Source: Przewalskia tangutica (taxonomy: Eukaryota; Streptophyta; Magnoliopsida; Solanales; Solanaceae). Taken from it: 64,000 nt of DNA. The stretch covers positions 9,672,001 through 9,736,000 of the forward strand of contig CM056729.1 of assembly GCA_029844215.1 (NCBI GenBank). The letters are read 5' to 3'. A model generated the notes under the pieces. That model was given only the letters and a program-made list of their open reading frames with translations. It did no database searches and was not told the origin of the DNA. Shown in pieces: positions 14,201 to 24,066 of the stretch; within the stretch, counting starts at the first letter, position 1; each line of letters opens with the position of its first letter. A program made the translations under genes and the position numbers.

Positions 14201-17200
14201 ACCGCAAGGTCACGAGTTCGATCCCCTGCATAAACCTTCTTGGTTGAGCCTGTCACACATGGCTTGCCAAGTGTGGTTTACATGGCTGACGTGGTTTGCA
14301 GACTACTGCGTCAGTCCGGGGTTTACCCTGTGCGCACTCGAAAGAGTAGCGGCTGCGGGTTCCTTCGTCAACAAAAAAAAAAAAAAAAAAAACAAAGTGG
14401 GTAGTGACTGACTGAATGTGACCCCTGAAAGTCATTGACCTCGGTGCAGACTAGGATTAAAATGTCATTTCCCGAGAATGCAGTAATGTTTTCCGCTATA
14501 ATATTATTGCTCCTAATACAGCCTCTACTTCTCTACTGTTTCACGTAGTCATGTTATTGTTCTTTCAACCATTTATCAGAAATTCTTTGTTTTGTGCTTG
14601 TCCTATGGCTCAGGTATGTGCATATGAAAGCATGCAAGCTGGCCTGTATAGGCTTAAGCGCCTAGGTATTACGCGGCTAACTCATCCTACAGGTCTATCA
14701 GCTGCAATGAACCAGCTCCCAGATGAAGCAATTGCTTTAGCTGCTGCATCACATATTGAAAGGGAGCTTCAAATTACACCTTGGAACTTGAGTAGCAACT
14801 TCGTTGCCTGTACAAACCAGGTAGATCATACTTGCATCATTTATCTTTGTAGTCTAGTCTTCGACAATGCGCGTCTCTTTTCGGTGTGTGTGATCATAGG
14901 AAAGAGTGGTATGAGAAAACTCAATCCAATGAACTTTGGAACTCTGTCCTTTCGTTCTTGGTGATTGGAAGTTAACTATCTCAATGTAATGCATGGTAAT
15001 AGTGTTTGGTCATTCTTGTGCTAGTATGATCACTTCTTCTATCTTCTTAACCTTTTATCTGGTCATCAGAGATGCGTTGACATGGCAGCCTTGGTTTCTT
15101 TAAATAATTCAAAATTTTCTGTTGCTTGATAGAATATAAGGAATATTCCTTTTATCATCTACTGTTACATCAAGTTAGTGCTGTGAGATACGTGTATACA
15201 TTGTTTTCTGTAATTCATAACATCCTAGCTATTCCTGAAACTTGATCTTTCTTGATACTTTTTTGCAGGATAGAGAAAATATTGAGCGTCTAGAAATTAC
15301 TGGTGTTGGTGATCCATCTGGCAGGGGATTAGGGTTCAGTTATGTCCGCACCACTGCTAAGGCACCAATATCAAATGCAATCTCCAAGAAAAAAGCAGTT
15401 GTTGCCAAAGGGTCAACAGTAACAGGCACTGATGCGGACCTACGAAGACTGAGCATGGAAGCTGCACGCGAGGTGAGTTGATCGGGATAGTATTAGGATT
15501 GGATTTTACCAAATTTCCAGCTTTTTTGACTTAGCATCAAATGTGGTTAGTTTAAAAATAAATTGGCTTTTATATCATACGCACATTTCTATTGACATAT
15601 ATGTCAACTGATTGTTATCAATCTGGACCAACTGTTTCTTTTTATTTCTACTATTGTATGTGGTAAGTTAGAATGTAAAGAAATTCCCCTGATATGATTT
15701 TAGAACGTAAATGAATATACCCCCATGAAAAAGCTGATTTAGAAGAAAACTAATTCTGGCTTATTTGAAGTGTGTTTATTTAGTTTATAGCCTAGTTGAT
15801 AGGTGCATGAGTAAGTTGATTATTTAGTCCTATGGCTCTGATGCATGAAGTGCTCATGTCCAGATTGAACCCCATTTCTCCTTCTAAATCTCTTATCTTG
15901 TGGCTAGTCGAATGTGGTTTATGGATGTGTAGCCCAATGGGCTTTTTTCCTATCAGTTCACAAGTATGTGATTCTCATTCTACATAATGGTGTATTTCCC
16001 TACATTTTAGGTTCTTGTCAAGTTTAATGTTCCAGAGGAGCAGATTGCTAAACTAACAAGGTGGCACCGAATTGCTATGATTCGCAAGCTTTCTAGTGAG
16101 CAAGCTGCATCAGGTGTTAAAGTTGATCCAACAACAATAAGCAAATATGCTCGTGGCCAGCGCATGTCCTTTTTGCAGCTGCAGCAACAAACTAGAGAAA
16201 AATGTCAGGAGATCTGGGATCGACAAGTCCAAAATCTTAGTGCAGTTGATGGTGAAGAAAATGAGAGTGACACTGAAGTGAACAGTGACCTGGACTCATT
16301 TGCTGGTGACTTGGAAAATCTTCTTGACGCAGAGGACTTCGAGGATGGTGAGGAGGGTAGTCATGAGCCCAAGCATGATAATGTAGATGGAGTCAAAGGA
16401 CTCAAGATGAGGAGACGCCCCTTTCAGGCTCAGGTGGAAGAGGAAATCGAGGATGAGGCAGCTGAAGCTGCAGAATTATGCCGCATGCTCATGGATGGTA
16501 TGGAACATGGACATATGTATATATTTTTATATGTTGTTTCTAGTCCATCCTTGGCATCTTGATGCTATAATCTGCTAGATTGAGAAAATTAAGAATTTGG
16601 TGTACCTTCTCTGTTGGTGCCACTTCAATGTTGCGTTCCGTTTCTCCTAGAAAATGGAGATTTAGTGGGAGGAATTTTGGAGGAAAAAAAGCATGTTAAG
16701 TGGGTTCTTATGCTGCTGCCGGTTGGGTTGGGTAGGGTGGGTGGAGTATGACGTATTTCTCCATGCCTATGAGTTGGGACTTTGTATTTTCAAGGATTGG
16801 GTTCTGTGTTGATACGTCTCAGCACGGTCAATACTAAAGTCCTTTTCATGTGAAGTTCGCGAATAAAGCAGCAATGTTGCTCCTGGCCTAGAGTAGAGTA
16901 CTGCTTAGGATTTTCAGAAGTCTTCACAAGTTGTTTAAGTTGGCATCTTATCCTTGAAAGACTCACCAACTCGGAGTTAGCTTTGGTTAAGAAGAATGTA
17001 GGAAATATTACCATATAGAGGTTGATAATTGATCCAAAGTGCACATAAGAAAACTGCCTACTCCCTTCATAGGTATGAGATAACAATTTTCCTTTAACCC
17101 TCTTCTTCAATAGAATAATTTTACACATAACATCTTTTTTCATGGTAGAAACCATTTTTTGTTGTCTGCCATCAAGTGCAGCCAGTGGCGAATTTATGTG

Positions 17201-20200
17201 TTAAAAAGGTCACGTGAACCCATGGTCACCCGATTAAACTCGGTATACTATGTGTATAATTCTGAAAATATATCTAGTATTACCTTCTGGCACCCATTCT
17301 ATAAAAGGCTTAGTAGTGAACTTGGTTAAAAGCTAAGTTATTTACCTAGAGGTTCAAGGATCGATCCCCACTTGATGCATTTGTTTTCTCCTTTCTTTAG
17401 TAGTGCACCCATCATCTAGAAATCCTAGATTCGCCTCTGAGTGCAGCCTATCTTAAAACATGTTTCTTATTTGGTATTGCTTATCTCTAACTACTATCTT
17501 GCAGATGATGAAGCTGATCGGAAGAAGAAGAAAAAAGACAGAGCCATGGGGGAGCAAGTTGGTTTCATGCCAGATATAAGATACAGGTTTGGTACTGAAA
17601 GCACTGATCGGGGTAAAAAACCTCAGATATTTTCCAAGCCAAGCATCAAGTCCGATGGGCCAAATGCATTGGATTTCATTGGAGATCAGAAGGAGGTTGT
17701 TGCCCTTTTTTCCTCAGTAATTCCATTGCGCTCCAGTAATACAAATAGGACATTGTAGGCAATTCTCTGATTTTCTTTTTAACTGCAGGCTGAAGGGTTT
17801 GGTACTAAAAGAACCCCATCTAGCAAGGTGAAGCCCAAGAAAAAATTTGATATTATGGACACTGGACTTTTTAATAAAAAAGTTAAAATACTAGGGGATG
17901 GAATAAAGGTAAATGTCCTTAACATAGTTATCTTCTGCATTTAGCTGCATATTTGTGAATTAGAATATATCCTTTCCCAGTGTTTTCTTAACTGATGTGA
18001 TGCTCTCCTTGGACACAGCCCTTGAAAGAGAAGAAGTCAGCAAGAGACAGTTTTGTCTGTGGAGCCTGTGGTCAGGTTCGTGGTTATATTTGAATAATCA
18101 TCTTATTCTTTCCAAAGGTTATGAAGGTTAATCAATTGACTGCTCTTACTATACAGCTTGGTCACATGAGAACTAATAAGAATTGTCCCAAGTATGGGGA
18201 AGATGTGGATGCAAGAGCAGAAATCACTGATCTGGAAAAGACTACAGGAAAAGCTATGAGTTCTACTGATCACTTGGATCAGCTCCAGATCTTCTCAAAG
18301 AAAGTCACCCAAAAAAGTGGGACAAAGAATGTGATGGTCGAAGCTCACGAGGATGATAGTTCCAGTTCAAAGGCCAAAGTTCTGAAGGTCAAATGTGGCG
18401 CAACCGACAAGCTTCCTGATAAACCTACTCCTGCTACCTCACTTAATTCTGACATACCAGTGACTTCAGATACTGAAACTGGAACTGTACCACCCCCCAT
18501 AAAATTTAGTAAAATCAAGTTTTCAAATAAAATGAAAGCTGAGGATGTTTTTAATGAAGCTCACAGGTCCTCCATTCTAAGGGCACCAACGGAGACTGGA
18601 GACTCACATCGCAGCAAGAAAATTGTAATTAAGCAACTTAAGGACTCCACAAGTGTGGATGAAGGCTTCCTGGATGGAAGCGGTGGCATGGAGTTCAGGA
18701 AGACGAAGAAAATCAACGAATTGTCTTACTTGGGGCAGCAAGAGAGGGAACATTTCTATGAGGAGGCTTTAGCAAGGAAAAGAATGGATGATAAACGATT
18801 ATGGGAAGAGGAAGAGAGGAGGAGAATTGCTGTGAGGCAGAGAGAAGAAAGATCCAAGATGATATATGAGCGGCAGAAGGCATTAGAGGAGCAGGAGAAA
18901 TTAGCGGCGATTGAAAGCTATCAAGATGCCATAAGAATAGAGAGGGAAGAAGAAGAACGTCTAAAGGAAAGGAAGAAGAAAAAGAAGAAGTCTGAAATGA
19001 GAGATGATTACTTGGATGATTTTCTTCCCAGAACAAACGACAGAAGGATACCAGATCGAGACAGATCGGTGAAGCGGAGGCAACCTTTTGAGTCCGGAAG
19101 GCATGCTAAAGAGCTTGCACCACCAACAAAGCGCCGAAGAGGAGGAGAGGTAACTAAATCTATTGTTCTTGTTTATGTCTTATCTTCTGCAGGTACTAGT
19201 GATGGTCCATTTACTATGGCCACAAAAAAAGAAAAAATCCTTATTTCATTTTGGGTGTGTTTGGTATGAAGGAAAAAGTTTTCCATGGAAAATGTTTTCT
19301 TGGAAAACAAGTGCATTTCTTACTTATTTTCTAGTGTTTGGTAAGTAAGCAATAAAAATTATCCGAAGAGCATTTAATCTAGCAAAACACTATAGGGGTG
19401 GTGAGTGGGGGTATTGGGGTGGGATGGTCAAGGGTGGGGGTTGGGTAGGTGGGAAGGAGACAATGCACTTGAAATGTCACTTATGAAACGTGTTTCCCTA
19501 GTTCCAGCAGGGAACTCATTTCCCCCATCTTTAAGGAACTTGTTTCGTTGACCAACCGAACATGGAAAAATTGGAAAACAATTTTCTCCATACCAAACAC
19601 ACTCTTTGTGTTGTGTCCAAGTGGTCGAATTAACCTTTCTCTCATGTTCTTGTTGGCTAATTTGGTTGCATGGTGGTGTTCATAGAAATTTCCGAGAAGA
19701 AATGAATAGTACTGGTTAAGAGAATACTCGTCTAACTACCGTCTTGGTGGGTGGAGGTTACTGGTTTGTTTTTGAAAAACTGAGGTTCATGTCTCCTTGC
19801 ATGACATAGAAAGGGAAAAAGATGAAGGCCTACTTATTCTCATAGGAATATAGATCGCATCTACTGTAGCAAGTGTTGTTTGACACAATCATTTACAAGT
19901 TTGATTGTGGGAGCATCTAGTCAAACAATAACATACTGGTCTGGTTTTTCTCATACGGCTGATTGTCACATCTTATGCAAGAACAAATTTTCTGTATGCA
20001 TGATTCTGTCATTATTGGTCAGTTAGCTGCAGTAAGAAAAGCAAGATGTTAGCAAGAAAACCTCTGTTCTTATTTGTTCTGTTCTTTCTAAGAGTTGCTT
20101 ACTTTTTTTGTAGCACCAAGGGTGGTTATGCAGTAGTCTTTTCATTTAACTGAGATGTGGTTGAATTTGTTTGAAGGTTGGTTTGTCAAATATCTTGGAA

Positions 20201-20530
20201 GAAATTGTTGACACACTGAAGTCACGTGTGGATGTATCATACCTATTCTTGAAGCCAGTGACCCGAAAGGAAGCTCCAGATTATCACAAGTATGTAAAGC
20301 GCCCAATGGACCTATCTACAATCAAAGAGAGAGCCAGGAAACTGGAATATAAAAACCACAGGCAATTTAGGCATGATGTGGCACAGATCACCATCAATGC
20401 ACATCTGTACAATGATGGGCGCAACCCAGGTATTCCTCCCCTTGCGGATCAGCTTCTAGAGCTTTGTGACTACTTGCTGGAAGAGAACGGTTCCATCTTA
20501 GCCGAAGCTGAATCTGGTATTGAGCTATGA
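2336..20530 (+). CDS. TAF1: TAF1, TFIID subunit 1 (5' end missing)
   Basis: Largest subunit of nuclear TFIID, the general factor that nucleates RNA polymerase II preinitiation complexes. Exons read from splice sites and frame: 2336-2442, 2813-2875, 3075-3120, 3751-4011, 5976-6130, 6836-7004, 7100-8186, 10400-10602, 10713-10950, 11779-12115, 13230-13439, 13591-13683, 14614-14820, 15269-15472, 16011-16497, 17505-17695, 17789-17908, 18019-18075, 18157-19149, 20177-20530 (stop TGA). Phases agree throughout, giving about 1,860 codons, close to the roughly 1,900 of plant TAF1. In order: acidic N-terminus (GGGNRLLGFMFGNVD), a ubiquitin-like fold across 10490-10850, the central TAF1 region, a zinc knuckle split over two exons (CGACGQ then LGHMRTNKNCPKY), a long charged coiled coil with basic clusters (18720-19140), and a C-terminal bromodomain (YHKYVKRPMDL; NAHLYND). 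The first visible exon starts in mid-codon and no upstream ATG exon was found, so the start exon is probably outside the window. Identity is secure; small exon-edge errors are possible. Confidence 0.95.
4331..5272. mobile_element. Non-autonomous hAT element in TAF1 intron
   Basis: Terminal inverted repeats CAATGTTCTAAAAAACG (left) and CAGTGTTCTAAAAAACG (right, reverse complement) are flanked by a perfect 8-bp duplication AATGAAAC (4323-4330 and 5273-5280), which is the hAT signature. Subterminal regions carry several copies of GCCTAGGCGG-type palindromes on both sides, as in many plant hAT elements where they bind transposase. No transposase is visible. The right third contains a short open segment beginning ATGGCGAAACAAATTCATAC and ending at a possible GTGAGG donor. 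The whole element lies in the intron between the exons ending at 4011 and starting at 5976. Confidence 0.85.
5282..5975. other. TAF1 intron remainder, nothing recognised
   Basis: Intronic DNA between the hAT element and the next exon. The short open frames here are unrelated to TAF1 and look random. Confidence 0.6.
6017..6088 (+). repeat. In-frame tandem repeat in TAF1
   Basis: A 27-nt unit encoding KVPEEVLDQ occurs twice in full (6017-6043, 6044-6070) followed by a partial third copy (KVPEEV, 6071-6088). It lies in the acidic N-terminal part of TAF1 and keeps the frame. The copies are nearly identical at the DNA level, so the expansion looks recent. Confidence 0.9.
8250..8503 (-). repeat. 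Retroposon fragments in TAF1 intron
   Basis: The left part opens with TTTTTGATAATGTAACAAC, resembling the antisense 3' end of Solanaceae LINE-type retroposons. The right part from about 8435 (GGGCATCCCAGTGCACAATG and on to GGGGAAGGGCCTCACCCC) resembles the 3' body of an Au-like SINE in reverse orientation. Both are fragments; boundaries are approximate. Confidence 0.45.
8504..8765. mobile_element. Small hAT-type MITE
   Basis: Inverted termini TAGGGCTGCACAAAA and TTTTGTGCAGCCCTA bound a 262-bp element rich in repeated GGTCCGGTC and GGACCGGACC motifs. Flanking 8-mers CCCAACTG and CCCAACAA match at 6 of 8 positions, consistent with an aged hAT target duplication. It lies in the TAF1 intron 8187-10399, inserted next to an older SINE-like fragment. 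Confidence 0.8.
8947..9070. repeat. Possible LTR fragment
   Basis: The stretch from TGTTGAATATCTCCCATCAG through a segment containing TTTTGAGCTAGATTTTGAGG and ending in AAGGTCCATTTTCTTATC resembles the LTR of a small plant retrotransposon family. No matching second LTR and no clear target duplication were seen, so this is a tentative call. Confidence 0.35.
9087..9191 (-). mobile_element. Short retroposon copy with target duplication
   Basis: A 105-bp insert starting with a T run (a poly-A tail on the minus strand) is flanked by an 18-bp direct repeat ATCACGGTGGAATTACAT (9069-9086) and ATCATGGTGGAATTACAT (9192-9209), one mismatch. Its 3' end (GAGAAAGGTAACGACTGTAT) resembles the antisense retroposon end near 8250. 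It is probably a 5'-truncated LINE copy in a TAF1 intron. Confidence 0.75.
9362..9460 (-). repeat. TS-like SINE 3' fragment
   Basis: CAACAACATACCCAATATGA followed by GTGTACGCAGACCTTACCCC and GTAGAGAGGTTGTTTCCGAT is the reverse complement of the 3' half of the Solanaceae TS-type SINE, whose 3' end carries TTG repeats. The 5' tRNA-related part is not recognised. It lies in TAF1 intron 8187-10399. Confidence 0.65.
9823..10277. mobile_element. MITE with 8-bp duplication (hAT-like)
   Basis: Imperfect inverted termini CTATGTTGCTCAGACTCTTC (left) and CTAAGTTGCTCGGACTC (right, reverse complement) enclose 455 bp that include repeated GGATCCGTACCC and CGTGTCGG motifs. Flanking 8-mers GGTAGAAC and GTTAGAAC differ at one base. 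The size, termini and duplication fit a Solanaceae hAT-like MITE in the same TAF1 intron as the element at 8504-8765. Confidence 0.75.
11398..11690. repeat. Diverged tandem duplication in TAF1 intron
   Basis: Two adjacent copies of about 145 bp (11398-11540 and 11541-11690) share AAGATCTTTTT, GGTGTGAGGAGTAGATCC and TTTTGTATA blocks in the same order with many mismatches. No function is suggested by the sequence. Confidence 0.65.
13004..13130. repeat. Two-copy tandem repeat in TAF1 intron
   Basis: Two copies of about 63 bp share ATGTGCAAGCATGTTGTAGC or its near match, then a CTTATACCTGAAGAGGAT-like end. They lie just upstream of the exon starting at 13230. Confidence 0.7.
14160..14390 (+). 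mobile_element. tRNA-derived SINE, intact copy
   Basis: Starts ACCCGCAAGGGTAGCCAAGT and contains a pol III A box (TAGCCAAGTTGGTGTAG) and B box (GAGTTCGATCC), a tRNA-unrelated body, and a 3' end GGTTCCTTCGTCAAC plus an A run. A perfect 15-bp target duplication AACAAAGTGGGTAGT flanks it (14145-14159 and 14391-14405). It sits in the TAF1 intron 13684-14613. Related copies occur at 37393 and 43334. Confidence 0.9.
17183..17439. mobile_element. hAT MITE in TAF1 intron
   Basis: A 257-bp element with inverted ends CAGTGGCGAATTTA and CAGAGGCGAATCTA (right end read as reverse complement), flanked by a perfect 8-bp duplication AGTGCAGC (17175-17182 and 17440-17447). No coding capacity. It lies 65 bp upstream of the exon starting at 17505. 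Confidence 0.88.
19252..19608. mobile_element. MITE in last TAF1 intron
   Basis: Inverted ends GTGTGTTTGGTATGAAGG (left) and GTGTGTTTGGTATGGAG (right, reverse complement), each followed inward by AAAA/TTTTCC-rich sequence, enclose about 350 bp. The target duplication is unclear, so the superfamily is not assigned. Confidence 0.65.
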
Positions 20531-21168
20531 TACTTCATATTTATACCCTTGTCTCTGTTGAATTTTAAGTGCCGTTAAGCAAGCTTTCATCGGTCACTAT
20601 TGTTCAGCGATCTAGAGGATAGATCTTTTAGATGTGTCAGTTGCAGCCACCCCAACACATGTATCAGACAAACAAGACGCGACTGAAGGGATTGTATCCT
20701 AACTGTATAATGGGATTTAGTAGCTGATGATGCTGTATCTACCATTTTGTTCTAACTCATGGTCAAGGAAGGCAACACATGGGTGTGGAGGAGAGAATGA
20801 TTAATGTATCTTAATTGTAGAGTGGGAGCTCAATTGTGTGACATATATGTGCAGTTTGTGCGAAACATTCTAGTTATGTAAATTTTAGCAATTATTCGGT
20901 TATTCCTCATAGTCCTCTGAGTTCTATTTTGCCCCTTTCAGCTATGTGAATAGAATGAAATTTCAGCTAATCAATTGGATTTATTCCTCATAGTACATCT
21001 TGCTGTTTTAACTATTGTGAACTTTTAGTATAGACATGGCCTGTTGGTTTGTAAATTCTAGGCCCCCTACTAATGCCCTTGATTTTTTTCTTGTTGAGGA
21101 CTTTTCATCACTTTAATCCTTTTGATACATACATTCTAGATGGTCAGGATATATTAGAGGTTTATTAT
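20531..21168. other. TAF1 3' UTR and intergenic DNA
   Basis: AT-rich sequence directly after the TAF1 stop, probably 3' untranslated sequence for the first few hundred bases. No gene or repeat recognised. Confidence 0.5.
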
Positions 21169-21184
21169 AGTTTGTTGAATATAC

Positions 21185-21361
21185 CACACCAAAGGATGTG
21201 GTGAAGTGTGGTTGCTCCTCCCTTAACCAGATGTTTCGGGTTCGAACCCTGAGTATGAAAACAATTCTTGGTTGAGAGTGTTTCCCCCAATGGGGAATAC
21301 GCGGCACGAATTCGACTTCAATGCGGGTACCGAACACCGGGTGAGAAACCAACGAAAAAAG
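21185..21361 (+). mobile_element. tRNA-derived SINE, second family
   Basis: A 177-bp insert with an A-box-like GGTGAAGTGTGGTTG and a strong B box GGGTTCGAACCC, flanked by a perfect 16-bp duplication AGTTTGTTGAATATAC (21169-21184 and 21362-21377). The 3' end is A-rich. It lies between TAF1 and CBP60. Confidence 0.88.
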
Positions 21362-21377
21362 AGTTTGTTGAATATAC

Positions 21378-22591
21378 TGATGATCAAACGATTAATAAAT
21401 GTATCTTGTATTATGTATTAATTATGTACCAATGATGATGAGATTTTGATTTTTATTATATATTTCTCAACATGGAGTCAAAGAAAAGCAAGCAATGGTT
21501 AGGTGAAAATGAATGCATTAGTTTTTTTATGCACATGGTTCCCAAAGTCATTTGTTTTGAACTGATGGTTGTTAACTTGTTAGGGATGTATTAAAATAGT
21601 TATTTATAATTACTGGAAATTTATTATATATGAGCTTGTAATCCAAATGTTTAATCAGGATTGCACTGATTTTTTTTAGGCTATCTCAGATTCGAGCATT
21701 GATAAGATAGTTTTATAGATACAAACTTTATGATACCCTTTTGTGTCAAATCTTTAATCCTTACATAAGTTTGCACATTACACTGCGATAAAGTACCTTT
21801 CACAAATACAACACTTTGTTATAATTTTTTATAAATGAAACTAATAGTTTTATATATAAAAAAGTCTCCTTTGTAACCTGCATAATCTATTTTTTAACCT
21901 ACTTCTAACAAGAAACAATTTTATCTACTTGGTATTTGATATTCGCTTTGTAACTTCAACTGAACTGTGAAAATTGTTTAGTTAAAGCTTTAGAGGAAGA
22001 CGTCTCAAGTCAATGGTGATCGAAAACACCTAGTGCATCTATTAAGTACATCAACATGACGATAAGACTATATATGATAGGTCATTAGATCAGTTATTTC
22101 AATTTCATCAAATATGAAATAATATATGCGACGACAACCTCCAATAATCTCATTTAGAGGTAAAACGCTCTTTATTAAAGGTGATATTATTTTTAAAGTT
22201 CGAACACAATTTTTTTATTAGGGTAAATAGTACTTATCATTCGACTATAACTTTTAGTGGAAAAAATACTTTACTTTTGTTAAACTGACAGAATAACAAT
22301 TCAATTCCACTTTTTGATCCAATAATACAATCTAATCTTAGCACATTTCTAAGTTCTAACTCATTAATATAACTTTAAAAAAACGACAAAAGATGACACC
22401 ACCTAAAATTATGCTGAAGTCAGATCACCCAAAATCAAGGGGCTAGATCTCATCTACCCCCTTTAATCTAATTGGCCTGCTTACCACCCAACATCATCAA
22501 AACACTAAAAGCAAAAACCAAAAAGATCTCTCTCTTTCTTTTTCTCAATAGTCTTCTAAGTGGGACTCCTTCATTACACCCCAGGTATTTC
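21378..22591. other. Intergenic, no gene seen
   Basis: AT-rich spacer between TAF1 and CBP60. I see no coding sequence. The pyrimidine-rich stretch near 22510-22550 could be part of the far upstream region of CBP60. Confidence 0.5.
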
Positions 22592-22620
22592 ACCCACCCA
22601 CCCACCCACCCACCCACCCA
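22592..22620. repeat. (ACCC)n microsatellite
   Basis: About seven uninterrupted ACCC units next to the MULE-like element upstream of CBP60. Confidence 0.9.
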
Positions 22621-22765
22621 AACCCATGGTCACCTATCGAGAAAATGATAAAAATGGTCCCTCAGGTTTGAGAGTAAGTTCAAAATGGTCCCTTAAGTAT
22701 ACACCAAACAATTATGGCCTTTGCAAGAAAGTTAACACTTATAGTCTCGGTGAAATATTTAATAC

Positions 22766-22981
22766 CCCTCCATCCCAATTTATGTGTCACCATTTAACTT
22801 GAGACGAAGTTTAAGAAAGAATAAACAACTTTTAAAATATGTGGTTCAAAACAAATTTTATATAAATATGTAGTTGTAAATCATTTTATAAAGTTAAATT
22901 ATTTCTAAATAAAGAAATGTGACATTCTTTTTTGGATAGAACAAAAAGAAAATGATGCCACATAAATTGAAACACATGGAG
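22766..22981. mobile_element. Stowaway-like MITE, nested
   Basis: Ends CCCCTCCATCCCAATTTATG and (reverse complement) CTCCATGTGTTTCAATTTATG form imperfect inverted repeats flanked by TA on both sides (22764-22765, 22982-22983), the Tc1/mariner Stowaway pattern. Inserted in the MULE-like element. Confidence 0.8.
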
Positions 22982-23094
22982 TAAATTATGTTCGTTAGAT
23001 TTGATATAAACAGTAATTTTTTTTTTAAATTATAAACACTAAGAAAGTTCCATCAAATTTTAAAATATTCTACCTAAAAAACAACACTACACAT

Positions 23095-23225
23095 AAAAAC
23101 AACAATAATAACATACGCAATATAGTCTCACATAGTGGGGTTTGGGGAGTTAAAGTGTACGCATACCTTACTTCTATCTTTGTGGAGGTAGAGAAACTGT
23201 TTTCGATAGACACCGCTCAAAAGAA
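23095..23225 (-). repeat. TS-like SINE, nested
   Basis: AACAACAATAATAACATACG followed by GTGTACGCATACCTTACTTC and GTAGAGAAACTGTTTTCGAT is a diverged reverse-oriented TS-type SINE 3' region. More of the SINE may continue to about 23340. Inserted in the MULE-like element. Confidence 0.6.
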
Positions 23226-23695
23226 CATAGTCAATGAAAAAATTGAAGGGAAATAAAATGACAAGATATCACAATAACAAAATAAATAAAGCAACACATA
23301 GGAATACACACTAAGGAGTATGGATCTACGCAAAAACACATCAGAAATACATAAAAAAATAATAGTAAAAATTACATCTCAAGAAATTACACTAAACTCT
23401 AAAAATAAAAAATAGTAGAAATTACGAAAATTATACCTCTAAATATGAGTTCCCGCTAATTATTTTTCATAGTTTATGTCAAATCTAACAAATCTCTTTC
23501 GTAAATATTTGATGGTAAAAGTGTAATTTTTTGACAAACTTAAAGGATCAAAACTGTTCAATGCATACTTAAGAGACTATTTTGAACTTACCATCAAGCC
23601 TAAGGGACCATTTTCATCATTTTCTTGTCACCTATCCCACCATACATACTGTCTTCAGTTCTTGAAAGAAAACCAGTGAAATCTCATAGGCTTAA

Positions 23696-23949
23696 CTAAT
23701 TTTTTCAAGAATTACCAATCAGGTGACTTTTACATAGTAGACCTCACTTGTCAAATTATGTTCTTTATGTATATATATGTATTTTCTTGTATATAAACTA
23801 GGTTTTGATGTGGGGATCTTAATTTTTCAAGAATTACCAATCAGATGACTTTGACATACATATAGTGAAAACCCCACTTGTAAAGTTGTGTTCTTTATGT
23901 ATATATGTGTATATTCTTGTGTATATAAACTAGGGTTTTGGTGTGGGGA
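23696..23949 (+). promoter_or_regulatory. Duplicated core promoter of CBP60
   Basis: Two tandem copies of about 125 bp (23696-23818 and 23819-23949) start TTTTTCAAGAATTACCAATC and end near TATATAAACTAGG, GTGTGGGGA. Each copy carries a TATATAAA box, near 23791 and 23922. The second is about 145 bp upstream of the CBP60 ATG, a suitable distance for a core promoter with a short leader. Which box is used cannot be read from the sequence. Confidence 0.65.
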
Positions 23950-24066
23950 CCTTAGTTTTTGTGTATTTGGTTGTTGTGGGAAATTTTCTTCAATGGAATT
24001 AAAGATCTGTGGATTGTTTAATTGATTTTGTTTCTGGGGTTATTTTGGGAGAAAAAGTTTGTCTAA

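Larger units (their letters stand above)
22639..23627. mobile_element. MULE-like MITE with nested repeats
   Basis: Inverted ends GAGAAAATGATAAAAATGG and (reverse complement of right) AAGAAAATGATGAAAATGG, each followed by TCCCT and a copy of AAGTTCAAAATGGTCCC or a near match. A perfect 9-bp duplication TCACCTATC (22630-22638 and 23628-23636) points to a Mutator-like origin. A Stowaway MITE and a TS-like SINE are nested inside. No transposase frame. It lies upstream of CBP60. Confidence 0.82.

Noticed and set aside
14160..14240. Possible tRNA gene (A and B boxes)
   Set aside because: It is the head of a SINE with a tRNA-unrelated body, A tail and target duplication.
18121..19269. 382-codon open frame as an intron-less gene
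   Set aside because: Only 18157-19149 is coding. It joins in phase to TAF1 exons on both sides, and an AG acceptor precedes 18157.
21185..21260. Possible tRNA gene around GGGTTCGAACCC
   Set aside because: Flanked by a 16-bp target duplication with an A-rich end; no cloverleaf seen.
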